Shown here in pieces: positions 35,311 to 45,600 of a stretch of 64,000 nt of DNA (positions are counted from its first letter, which is position 1; each line of letters starts with the position of its first letter). A program made the position numbers and the translations under genes. Source of the stretch: Nectonema munidae (taxonomy: Eukaryota; Nematomorpha; Nectonematoida; Nectonematidae); the NCBI GenBank assembly GCA_030549495.1, contig JAUIRK010000908.1:620001-684000 (forward strand), read 5' to 3'. Below the pieces are notes generated by a model. That model was given only the letters and a program-made list of their open reading frames with translations, was not told where the DNA came from and made no database searches.

Positions 35311-37156
35311 GGTTCCCTATTGCTTGCACCACTTACACTTGCACCATTTACATTTGCACCGCTGAACGTGCACCATCTTACACTTGCACCACCTTACAAT
35401 TGCACCATCCTATGCTTACACCATTGAATTTGCTGGGTTACACTTGCACCATTTTACCTTTACACAATTTTACACATATACTGTTTGTTTACTATTTTAC
35501 ACTCATGTAGAAGATTTGATTAGACTTTGGTCAAAAATAGCATGATAAAATAAAATGGTAAAAATAAAATACATTTATTTCGTGAAAAAAAATCAAGATG
35601 ATAAATAGCTTATGGCCTTCAAATAATCAATTTTGTTAACAAAATCGGGATATCTTTCAACAAGTGACTTTAACTTTTTAGCCAAATTCACATACTTACT
35701 TCTTGAGCTTTCGTTATCCCAATTGTTGCCTCGCTTATCTTCAATCGTGTTATATTTATATCAGACTTTAAACCGTCAAGAAGTTTCCATATTGTAGGAT
35801 AGGGGCTTGAATTGTGAAAACCTTCACAATAGTTTGTAGTTTTGGGAATAAAATTAATAGATGAATTAAAATGATTCCACATAGAAGGTGAGCATTTTGG
35901 GTATCTCATTCTATTGCCGACGCGTTGTGCACGAACATAAGTTTTTTCAAAGTAAGATAACAAATTATTATAATCACTTTGATCAAAAAACTTTTCTGTC
36001 AACTGGTTAAAAATGTCTGATAAATGATTCGACGGTACAAGAGACAATGAGGATAAGCATTTTACCAATATGTTTATTTCGGGGCTTTGTTTGTATTCCC
36101 TTTTTTTAGACACAGTTCTTTAACTTTTCTCGACACAGACTGTGTAAGATGGAAATAGCAACCATAAATACTTGCTTTGGGTAATTTTTCCTGAAATGCT
36201 TTAATTGCATCCATTTCGAAATCAACAATAATGCTTCTAGGATTGAAGGAAGGAAAAACATTTAATAAAATATCCAGCATTTTCACATATGTTTCTTTAG
36301 TTTTGTTTGGAAGCAAAAAATAAATTATTGGGGGGTAGTTGTTTACGACTTTACAGTGTAATGTATAAAGTTGAAAAAAAATTGAAGGACAAGCATTAAA
36401 TGTTCCATCGCAAAAAAACATTTCACTATCAAACAATGTTGAAAAAGAAGGATCTCCAATAGGGATAACTCTTGAAGAATCGTTAGAACCAGAATTTCCA
36501 AATATTATGCCCACATATTTCTCCCGAATTTCGAAAAAAATATTTGACGTATTAATAAAAAGTGGATTTATCGATTTCTTTCTTTCTCTTCTAAGCCGTT
36601 GTTCAAGAGCGGTTTGCTTTGGGAGTCTATGGAATACTTCTTCGCTGGCATTGTACAGACAGTCTGAAATAGCGCTTCGGTTAGAAAAATTTGAAGAACT
36701 TGTCATTCCATGCTTTAATTCATTTACTATTTTATACGCTTCACTTCTGATTGGATCACCAGGGTGTGAGTGCTGAGTCGCTTCTTTAACTATGAAATCT
36801 CCTTTAGAAATTATTGTGGCACAGCATTTAAACTTTTTAAATTGACGGCATCTCCAATGTTTTCTGTTATCTTTAAACGTTATTCATTTCAATCAACAAT
36901 GAAATTTTGAATCCTTTCCTGTATTACACATAATAAGTTGTTTTGTCATCTATAAAACTATATACCTGGTTAGATATAATTATGCGAAATCATAGTATTA
37001 TAAGAAGATTATTATGAAAAGTATTATGAAATGTAAGATAGTGCAAGTGTAACTTGGTGAAATGTAAGATGGTGGAAGTGTAAGATGTGCATCATGTGTA
37101 AGATGGTGCAAGTGTAAGATGGTGCATGTGTAAGATGGTGCAAGTGAACGGTCACC
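35311..37156 (-). mobile_element. MULE (Mutator-like element) inside the piggyBac
   Basis: The ends pair as GGTTCCCTATTG...CTTGCACCA (left) and, read inverted, GGTGACCGTTCACTTGCACC (right). Candidate 9-bp duplications GTTTCAGAT (35302-35310) and GCTTAAGAT (37157-37165) agree at 7 of 9. Both ends consist of several copies of a TTACACTTGCACCA-type unit: left 35322-35480, right (as TGGTGCAAGTGTAAGA) 37030-37150. The piggyBac coding sequence continues on both sides, so this is a clean insertion. Confidence 0.85.
35593..36945 (-). pseudogene. MULE transposase with FLYWCH-type N-terminus
   Basis: N-terminal zinc-binding part at about 36945-36740 (KHWRCRQFKKFKCCA, then TQHSHPGD), read after one or two early stops. 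Then a 210-aa ORF (36706-36074) with FFCDGTFNACPSIFFQLY, PPIIYFLLPNK, IVDFEMDAIKAF and GCYFHLTQSVSRK, the MULE catalytic core: Asp in CDGTF, Asp in VDFE, and the C-x2-H motif. After a frame change near 36090, a 141-aa ORF (36113-35688) holds MWNHFNSS and GFHNSS. The last residues (KLKSLVERYPDFVNKIDYL) lie in another frame and end at 35593. The gene is almost whole, with about two frameshifts and one or two stops. Confidence 0.88.
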
Positions 37157-38499
37157 GCTTAAGATATGAGTGAATTTTTTTTCAATTCACAGTTACTCCA
37201 AAAGTCTCTTCTTTTATTCAAAGGTACAACTACGGATGCAATTATGACACTAAATGTTGCTAAAAATTCTTTTTTTGAAAACTTTTTTTGTGAATACTTA
37301 CAAGTTTCAAAAAATATTGTATCTAAAATATCTTCCTCCAAAAAAGACTGAAAAGTCAATATCTTCTGATTTTTCCAAGAAAAAATCAAAATTAGGTGTT
37401 GGAGATTGAGACTTGATGTTTGTGATCGAATTACATTTTGCCCAGGATAAAGATACTTTAAATTTTTTCTTGGCTTCAACAGTATTGGATTTACTTTCTT
37501 GATCTTTATTTTTTATTATGAAGATCATCATCATTCGAAAGAATTCTTTAGGCAGATGATCAACATCATAATTTTCCTCTTCTCCAGATTCACAGTCTGT
37601 TCTTTCATCGTCTTCAGGAGATTTCAAAACCACGCTTAGTGATCTATGAATGTCATCATCCTCTTGTTTCAATAATTCATCGATTATATCAGTTAGTCTA
37701 AAAAGAGTATATAATTCTAACGTAGTATCGTATGTAAAATATGTCTTATAATGTTAAAATTTAAAGGGCAAAGTTTGTTAATAACTAAAAGTTATACTAA
37801 AAGTGTATGAAAACAGAAAAAAAATGATAAAACCATAAATTTAGAATGTGTATTGTCAATACATATTTAAAAATATGGAATAAAATTATTTTGCATACCC
37901 TTTAAAACTCATTGTATTATGCCACTTGAGTATGCGAAGAAAGGATGAAATACTACTAGGAATGAAAAGAGGATTAAAATAACAGAGGAATGACGCAAAA
38001 TATAAAAAATAGATCTTTAAAATATAAAAGCTATTTGATTTATGAGCGATTACGTCACTGTACTTAAAACGTTGTTAGAACGAACATTGCGCATCAATGG
38101 GTTAACCAATCATCACGTATCATAAAATAAATTTACAAATTTATTTTTGATTTTCAGACATTTTAGTTTTCGGAGGTTTTTATTTTAGGATCTTTTTGGT
38201 TTCGGAAGTTTTGGTTTTCCGACGTTTTCACACGGAACCTGTCAGCTTACGTTAACTCGGGCTTTAGTAAGTTTATAACCTGGAGTAATGAATTCTATGA
38301 TCTTCGTAAAATACTCGAGGGAATAAAATGTAAACTAGAGGTGGGAAACTACTGCTCATTCAGTGTTAGTTTACTATCATTGATGCAAAACATTTTGATC
38401 GGCTGAAACATTCAATATTTATACCACGCTATCACTGATTGGTTCAAACTACTTTCACCAAAATGGGCCATTGCCCTTTTTACTTAGCCATGCGGCCTC

Positions 38500-38890
38500 T
38501 TAGCGGTGAATTTTTAGATGCGATCCTTTCACAAAAAAAATTTTTCAGCCCTTATGTAAACTAAAATCGATGAAGAAAAAAACATGTGTTTAGCTATGAA
38601 AATTAAATTCTAAAGTGTGAAGTCCTCACCAAATCATTTTAGGTCAATGAAAGCACTTGGAATAGCTTTTAAGTTTTCTGGATCATCTTACGCTTGTGGG
38701 CAACTATTTCCAATTTTGAAGTCTATCAAATTAGTAAAAAATAAACAGACCCACAGATGATATTAGTGACAAATGTTGTGCATTCAAATTTATCCAAATA
38801 TGAGACATCAATTAAAAGTTATCTCAATGTTTACAGCAACAGAAATCTCATTGATTTAAAAAAGGATGCTTGTTTTCTTGAAATTTTTGC
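38500..38890 (+). pseudogene. C-terminal fragment of the outer hAT transposase
   Basis: Plus-strand pieces read FRCDPFTKNFSALM, MKALGIAFKFSGSSYACGQL, FPILKSIKLVKNKQT and then, in another frame, a TSIKSYLNVYSNRNLIDLKK segment. This follows the GTF2IRD2/SCAND3-like hAT C-terminus (FGSTYxCEQLFSxMKxxKSKxR), the dimerisation region with the catalytic Glu; here the usual CEQLFS reads CGQLFP. Several frame changes and stops show it is old. Confidence 0.7.
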
Positions 38891-39264
38891 TAATAAAAAT
38901 GACAAAGTTAATTATAGACTTCTTCTTTGATTAAATAAAGTAGCACTCATGTTTAAGAAAATACTGGCACGTTGGAATAAATAAATTATTTTTTGTATCC
39001 ATTTGAGGCACGCAGTCCGGCCATCACTGCTATAGAACATAAACGTAGATGCGTTCAGTTGCGCGTACATTTTATCTTTTTTTGCATAAATATGTATTAT
39101 GGGTGTAATCAATACGCTATAATTTATATACCCTAGATACCTTGCTATATCATAATTATTCTTACATTAACGAAATAGAGCGATTATTTCTCTTTAATAA
39201 TTTGCAACGTGGTATGATAACATGTGTAAAAAGTTATGAACTCTACCAAATGGTATGAAGAGTG

Positions 39265-39950
39265 AATTTAAAATGTCAAGTGTTTTTAAAAATAAAATAT
39301 TTTTTATAACAAAAATTTTAAGGAACGCGTGAAAACATTGTCAATTATTCAAAGAAATCTTGATAAAAAAGATAAAACATCTAAGAATAAAGATGCTATA
39401 TATTTGATTAATGGAATAAAAGACTTGATTGTTTAAATTATATTTAGCAAATATAAAAAGGGCATTTTTCCTAACGTTTGTATTTGATTTCATTAATTTA
39501 AAAATCTTTCAGTTATAATGAGCCCAGTTGCCCGACTTCGAGTAGAGGGGGGGGGGGTGGCGAAACTGATTAAGAGGAGCGGCAAAAAGGAGTTTAGGGG
39601 CAAAGCCTCTCTTGCCCCTATTATATCTGGTTACAGCCTGGTTACAGTAATTAATAGGGATAAACCTTTTTAGTTTTGAACTATAGAGTTCTTATATAGT
39701 TGTGCGCTATAAAAAATATTTGCTCTCAAATATGTATGGGCTCTTGTTCAAATTACTGGCTAAGTTACTTCATTTGATCATAGCACACATTTGCATTATT
39801 ATATCAATGAAGTTGGAATTAATAAAAAAAATATATATTTTAAATATTCATACTAACACTTAACCTTGCAACAAGAAAAGTAATATGAAAAGTCTACTCA
39901 CAAGTCTTTTAAATACTATAAAGAAAGATATATATAATTGAGAATATTAA
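39265..39950 (+). repeat. Dispersed repeat A, copy 2
   Basis: AACAAAAATTTTAAGGAACG, GTTGCCCGACTTCGAGTAGA, a G10 tract at about 39547, GGTTACAGTAATTAATAG and GTTCTTATATAGTTGTGCG match copies at 6978 and 43676 in order. No coding capacity. Confidence 0.75.
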
Positions 39951-41289
39951 AAACGCCTACCTTCGGATGTGCGCTCCTGAACTAGACCGCAATTCAAATC
40001 TAGGGAAAGAACCTCAACAATTCTCAAAGTAAAACTGATGAGTCTTGAATAAGCAAATTGGTTTTTCACAGAGTGTTCATTTATTGATAATGATCGAATA
40101 CAAGGGAATGTGCTATGTGAAAATACGCTCTCTCTCCCCGTTATGATGTGGTTTCCAGTCCAGTTTCCAATAAGTGGAATCGCGCTATATATGCTTCCCA
40201 CTAAAGAGTAGAGTAGAGTTCGCTTGACTGGCTTGGGCGATAATACGGTTATTTCGCGTGAGTCGCATTTAACCCAATATAGCAGCAGTACACAAATTAT
40301 CCAACTCGTGTCCATCTATACACATTTCCAGGTAACATTCTTTTTTGTCGTATTTAAATAGTCTTGAAGAACTCCTCAATGTTACATTGTCTCTGGGAAG
40401 AATTGGCAAGTAATTTCTAATGCCTGACGCGACGACATATTTAAGTTGGCTTTTTAGTGAGAGTTAATCTATGAAAAAGTGTGTCCATCTTCTAATTGCG
40501 GTATAAGCGATTTGGCGTTCTATCGCTTCGCATACCAACCGTGCTTGACTGTATGTATATATTCAGTGATGGATTTAGATCTAAAGTTTGCTTCTTTTCT
40601 CGCTTTTAACATATACAAGGAATTTCGTTTTTGTGAAATCGTTTAGAGGAGCGAACCATTGGATAGTATGATAAACGCTCCAAATTCGCCGAATTTAAAC
40701 AGTGTGTATTTAAACTCCTTTACAACTAACACGATTTTAATTGGCATCAAATGCTGATACTCTATCTACATAGATATGTGTTGATCTTGGTTCTACGAGA
40801 AAAAGCATGGTTTCCATTTAGCGTACTTGAGGATGAGTGACAACGATGTCAATAAGCAGTTCATATGAAATCTAACACTCTACTTCTTACCTAGGGATAG
40901 AAACATTTCTACCCAAATGAGAATAAGAAATGATAGATCCCTTTCAATACGGATGGTGAGATCCAAGCTACGAGCCCGCGTTATAAGTTTCGTCTACATG
41001 TATCGCTGCTGCGTTTTATCTCATTATGTGTACAATAAAATCATAAATAAATAACCTTTTTTATTGCAAATAATTAACGCAATGTATTCTAAACAATTAA
41101 ATACAAAGAGTATGCGTATAATTCACAGGAGTTTAAAAATAAAATATAACATTCATAATTTTATATTTCTATGATCAAAAAGATCGACAGCACTTGCATA
41201 GGTAAAAACATTTGAAAATTAAATAAACACATTTGATTGACAAACATTTTGATAAAGCGACTGTGAGTTCATTTAATCACTGTGGCTGT
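39951..41289. other. GC-richer unassigned tract
   Basis: 39951-40330 and 40480-40560 are less AT-rich than the surroundings. A 122-codon minus-strand ORF at 39947-40315 has a hydrophobic start but no recognisable domain. ATCGCTTCGCATACC...GACTG followed by TA at 40550 looks like a pogo-type end. Nothing else is recognised up to 41289. Confidence 0.35.
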
Positions 41290-42540
41290 TGACGAAGTCG
41301 GTCTATTTGCACAAATCGTGTGCTACAGCCTGTGACTGAGCAATTATGTTTCGCAAATGGTTGATCTCTTCGGAAATGGATTAGTTCGCTATGATTCCCA
41401 TGTCCATGTGCCTAGATCATGCAAATAGTGTTCTAGGAAAGAAAGGACACCCCTTTCTTCTTATCTTTCGACATCAGCGCTTTTGGGTAGACTCCACAGT
41501 TGTCTGGGAACAGAAATGCCTTTCCCGGAAGATGCTTCCTTCACATGTAGCCACACAGCAAGAACGAGGTGGCGTGCAAGCACTCCTCGAATATGGACGT
41601 CATCCAATTGTTTATGTGGTAAAGTCCCTCAGCTTTTCCAACTTGTCATTGACCAGGGGTATAGCTTGTGTATTTCAGTTCTGTTTGCAAGAATTGTCAT
41701 CAGAATATCAGATTCTTAGCATATTTAAAGTGCAGCGTCTTCTGCTCAATGCCTTTTTTGGCCAACATTTTATCTTGTATTACAGGCCGATCTCATCTGC
41801 GTTTTAGATCTGTTTCGATGTATAGTCGCCCTCGCCGATTATTTTCTTCACGACGAGGCCTCTTCATCTAAGAATCTCTGCTCCTTTCTAATGCGGAATA
41901 GATGTGTCGGCTCTTGAAGTCCCACAGCGACCATTTACTGCCCACGAACCGAACAGCTTCCAACTGATTTCATGGATGATCTTGACGTGATCATATAAGA
42001 TTGGTGCGGAAATGTTGTTGCCATCTAATTGCTCTTTGAATCAGTCGATCATTGCCTCCGCCATCTACCCTTAGAAGTCGGGTGGCGTTTGCGATGGGAT
42101 CTCTCCCAGTCCATATGTGCTATACTGCCCCGCAGCTTGAATTCATCACGGCCATGCTTAGAGTTGAATCCTTAGATACCGTTACTTGTTCTACTCGATG
42201 TAACCTAACTTGTCCTTGATAGTTTATGCCATTCGCTTACTTATGCCATTTTGGGATTCTCCATTTTTGAATTACCTGAAATTACGAAAAAAGTTTTGAC
42301 TGAAAAGGTCTACATTGAAAAAGGAAGCCATGGATCTTTCAGGTTTGATACTTATTAAAAAATTTTCAATCACAAAAATGCATTGATATTTTTTATACTT
42401 TTACGATGTGTACATACATACTCTGGGGAAAATTTTTATTATTTTTCTAAAGCTCCGCTATCATAGGTTTTACAAGTCATCGAGATAACATGAACTTAAT
42501 CGCTGTTCCCCGCGAAGTTCATTCTAACGCGATTCAACTG
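41290..42540 (-). pseudogene. pogo/Tigger transposase fossil with its 5' terminal repeat
   Basis: On the minus strand: a GNNISAPILYDHVKIIHEIS stretch at about 41960-42050 (the DNA-binding to linker region of Tigger proteins), then NADEIG at about 41797-41815, the first Asp motif of the CENP-B/jerky DDE family. KAFLFPDNCGVYPK (second Asp) follows at about 41485-41525 and RHMDMGII at about 41395-41420. The right edge, read inverted from 42540, is CAGTTGAATCGCGTTAGAAT next to TA (42541-42542), as expected for a pogo end. The left end was not found. There are many stops and frame changes. The 138-codon plus-strand ORF at 41391-41807 is a shadow of this fossil. Confidence 0.72.
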
Positions 42541-42692
42541 TATAATTAATCTTGAATTTGATTGATGCACTTCTAAGCGTTAATCAAAACATAAGCCTCG
42601 TTTATACGCCGATTCCTTTAATTCTATCTGTGCCTTTAATATAACCTTTTTGCTTTTTTTCATTTATTGATATATTAATGTATATTTTTCAG

Positions 42693-45600
42693 ATACAATG
42701 GTTCTTCCAACATAGCATGGTCAACCATCAATATGATAGATAGGCGCTCTTCATTTGATTCCTTTTTCTCTGTTAGTCTTGTAAGTGATGAATTTTACTT
42801 TTTTTAATTAAAAAATTTTTAACCTATATTTTTGTTTAGTTTGCAGCTGTTTCATTAATTTTTTAAGGGTAGTTAGTTAGGTATTTAGCAACTGAGTTTA
42901 TTGGTTTTTAATTTTACTAGCTATTTGATTTGGCTGTGCATAATCGAGGTTTTAATCTTTTTATTTTGTAAACGGAACTGTTTAAACTCTATAAAAATTC
43001 ATTATATATTCAAATGTCTTAGAAGGATTATTTCTCTGATTACAATATATCTTTCACAAGTTCGCTTTGCAAAAATCTGAATAACAATCTGCATCCAGCT
43101 GATGAGACCCCTTACTTAAAAGTCCAAACCCTTCTTGGATTTTTTTTCAAAGTTCGCTTTTGAGAGTTTAACGTTCATTTTTTGTATCAATGTTTCTTAA
43201 ACAAAGCTCATAGCCCAGCATTGCCTTGCAACTTAAAATCTAGAGGTCGTCATACTTGAATCATTCCATTACTCTTTACTCAGGCCTTTTACAAGCGTAT
43301 AAAAGTGTATATGTGCTTATAAAAACATCAACTTTCTGCATTTTTTCTGGTCTAGCACAAGAATAAATTCTACAAACATACAACCAAAGATTTATTTTGG
43401 TTCAGCATATCAAACATAAATACATAAAGATATCAGTTGTCTCTATTTACGCTTTTTCATTACTTCTGGTTGCAATTATAGAGCCTCTACAATCATGAGC
43501 CTAAAATAGTTTCAATTTTGGAAATATATTTTATAAATTAGAGATAATAATATATGCAATTTATAAGCTCATCTTTTATCAAATTTTTTGTGTTTTTAGT
43601 AAAATTAAAACAATTGAATTTGCAATAAATTATATAGTTGATGTATATATTGAAAAAATTCAATCAACATCTAATACCGAGGGCACATCCTCAAAATTGG
43701 CGGGGGGGGGCGAACTTTGAGTCTATGAATTGACAGGTATGTAGCCGTAAATTAAATTTGGCCCTTTTAAATAGAAATTGATGTTTAAAATTTTTGGAAG
43801 AAAATATGCTACAAGGCTTAAATTTATATAAATTAGCTATTACATTCCCAAAGTTATACGCTTATAAATTACATGAAAATGAAATTATTTGTACTAAGTT
43901 TTATTAACAAAAATTTTAAGAAAAAAGTGAAAACATTGCAAACTATTCTAAGCAATCTTGATAAAGAAAACTAAAACATTAAATAAACGGAATATCTAAC
44001 AACAAAGATACTATATATTTTATTTCTGGGATAGAATACTTGATTATATTTAGCAAACTTTTTACTAACTTGTGTATTCAGTTACATTAAGTTAACTCTT
44101 TCAGTAACAGTCAGTCCAGTCGCCCAACTTAAAGTACAGAAGAGGAGGTGCAAAACTAATCAAGGGGGGGGGGGGCTGATTTTAAAGGGGCCAAGACTAT
44201 AAAAAATTGTATACATTTATATCTTACAAAGGAGTTTCAGAAGGGCAAAAAAAAATCTCAAGGGAGCCCCCCTCCTTATCGACGGACCTGGTTACATTAA
44301 TTACAGGAATAGACCTTTTAAGCTTTAAATTGTAGAGTTCTTATATAGTTATGTTCTATAAAAAATATTTTCTCCGCTGAAAAATGTATGGGCTCTTGTT
44401 TAAATTACTGTCTACATTCCTGCATCTGATCAAATATAGCTCAAATGTGCATTATTATATCAATGAAGTGGGAATTATTGAAGCATATGTAAATAGGTAG
44501 ATCAAATGATATATGATGGGGTTCTTTGCAATATTAAAATTTCTTTTTTTATAAAAAGTTTCTTTTTATTAACTTGATGTATGTATGCGACCCCTGGCAC
44601 TAACTTTATAAAAGAATATTTTTAAGAATAATTTAATTCTTATTTTTTGTAATAAACACTCAAGTCCAGTCTTCCATAAAAGGAATCATAAAGTGCGTCA
44701 TTACTTCACGTTTACTTGAGTAGCTGTTCACTTAAGCTGCCCCTATTAAAACTGTAATTCTTTTTCAAATTTTAGTATGTTTTACATTTTCCCAACAATT
44801 TATATTATATAGTATTTATTTTGCAGAAAAAATACTAATCATTTTGTAAACAAGGAGATATAGCGAACTCTTCATCGTAATTTTTATTTAAAATGCGCGA
44901 AGATCCCTTATGAGTGCTAAATGTAGGCAGATAAGGTTTGATTGAATGCTCAATTTATCAAAAAAATTTAGTATCACAATGAAAGAGTGTAAGCATTCAG
45001 ATACAAATTCCAAACGTCAGGGTGTTTTCTTAATTTTTGGAAAAGAATTATTTCTTTCACTCCTCTCTAATTTGACTCCAAAAGGACACTTTTTCATTTA
45101 GTCTCTCATTTGTTCAATTTTCAGGAAATTGATGCTTTAAAGTCGACATACACAGAACAAGAGCTTGTTTCAAATTTATCAAAATCGTTCCACTTTTCTT
45201 CCGATGATCTTTCCACCAAACTTCCATTACCATCTGATTTTTCTTCAGACAGCACTCCAGTGAAATTTTCTGAAAGTTCCGAATATTCGGAAATAGGTCC
45301 CAAAGAGCAGCATCCCTCACCCATTAATCAATCTCCAAATTTGAAGAGATCGAAAAGTGGATCAAAGATCAGTCTCCCTTCCTCTGCAATGTCCAGTAAA
45401 GTTTCACCGCCTCCATCGTCCACATCCCACGTTTCGGCTCCAGTCAAAGAGGCCATCACAAATGCAACGTTCAAAATACTCAAGTTACCAGGTTTTTCTT
45501 ATCTATGAAAAATATTCTCATCAAAAAAGTGTTAGTGTTTGCATGGTTTAACTCTAAACATCAATTAAGTAAATATTCTCTATCCAGCAATTCATTTCTT

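Larger units (their letters stand above)
34163..37912 (-). pseudogene. piggyBac transposase (copy 2), split by a MULE
   Basis: Exon 1 (37912-37899) codes MSFK and ends at a GTATGC donor. Exon 2 begins at 37697 after TTTTTAG and continues in phase with LTDIIDELLKQEDDD. Next come the acidic tail (SPEDDERTDCESGEEEN), LDTIFFETCKYSQKKF and FWSNCELKKNSLIS, up to the MULE at 37156. The gene resumes at 35310 (TIFQKKFERPFSKFHF), with NTFSIDETIVTYFGRHSCK and the RFGFKTWCFTL block at 34914-35243, then a Cys-rich C-terminus (CKNCNKN, CSKC) ending at 34163. The middle catalytic part between 34470 and 34914 is broken over several frames. Confidence 0.88.
33946..38101 (-). mobile_element. piggyBac DNA transposon copy 2, interrupted by a MULE
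   Basis: Flanked by TTAA on both sides (33942-33945 and 38102-38105). The left end CCCATTCATGCCCA and the right end, read inverted, CCCATTGATGCGCA differ at 2 of 14 positions. The TTAA duplication and CCC start define piggyBac. The MULE at 35311-37156 accounts for 1.85 kb, leaving about 2.3 kb, the normal length. It inserted into the outer hAT element. Confidence 0.93.
30010..39029 (+). mobile_element. Outer hAT element, split by two later insertions
   Basis: The left end CAGTGATGGCGAACTTATGG at 30010 and the right end, read inverted from 39029, CAGTGATGGCCGGACTGCG share their first 10 bases. The same 8-bp duplication CTATAGAA lies at 30002-30009 and 39030-39037. Without the 3.06-kb element (30729-33785) and the piggyBac (33946-38101) the element is about 1.8 kb. 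Its own coding remains are at 38500-38890. An intact target duplication across 9 kb shows the pieces belong together and that the nested insertions came later. Confidence 0.92.

Noticed and set aside
39947-40315. 122-codon minus-strand ORF with hydrophobic start
   Set aside because: No domain, no splice signals and no homologue I recognise; probably chance in a GC-richer tract.
39951-40560. Possible LTR of a retroelement
   Set aside because: No second copy, primer site or retroelement genes nearby; I found no LTR element in the window.
41391-41807. 138-codon plus-strand ORF
   Set aside because: It is the antisense shadow of the pogo/Tigger fossil, whose motifs are legible on the minus strand.
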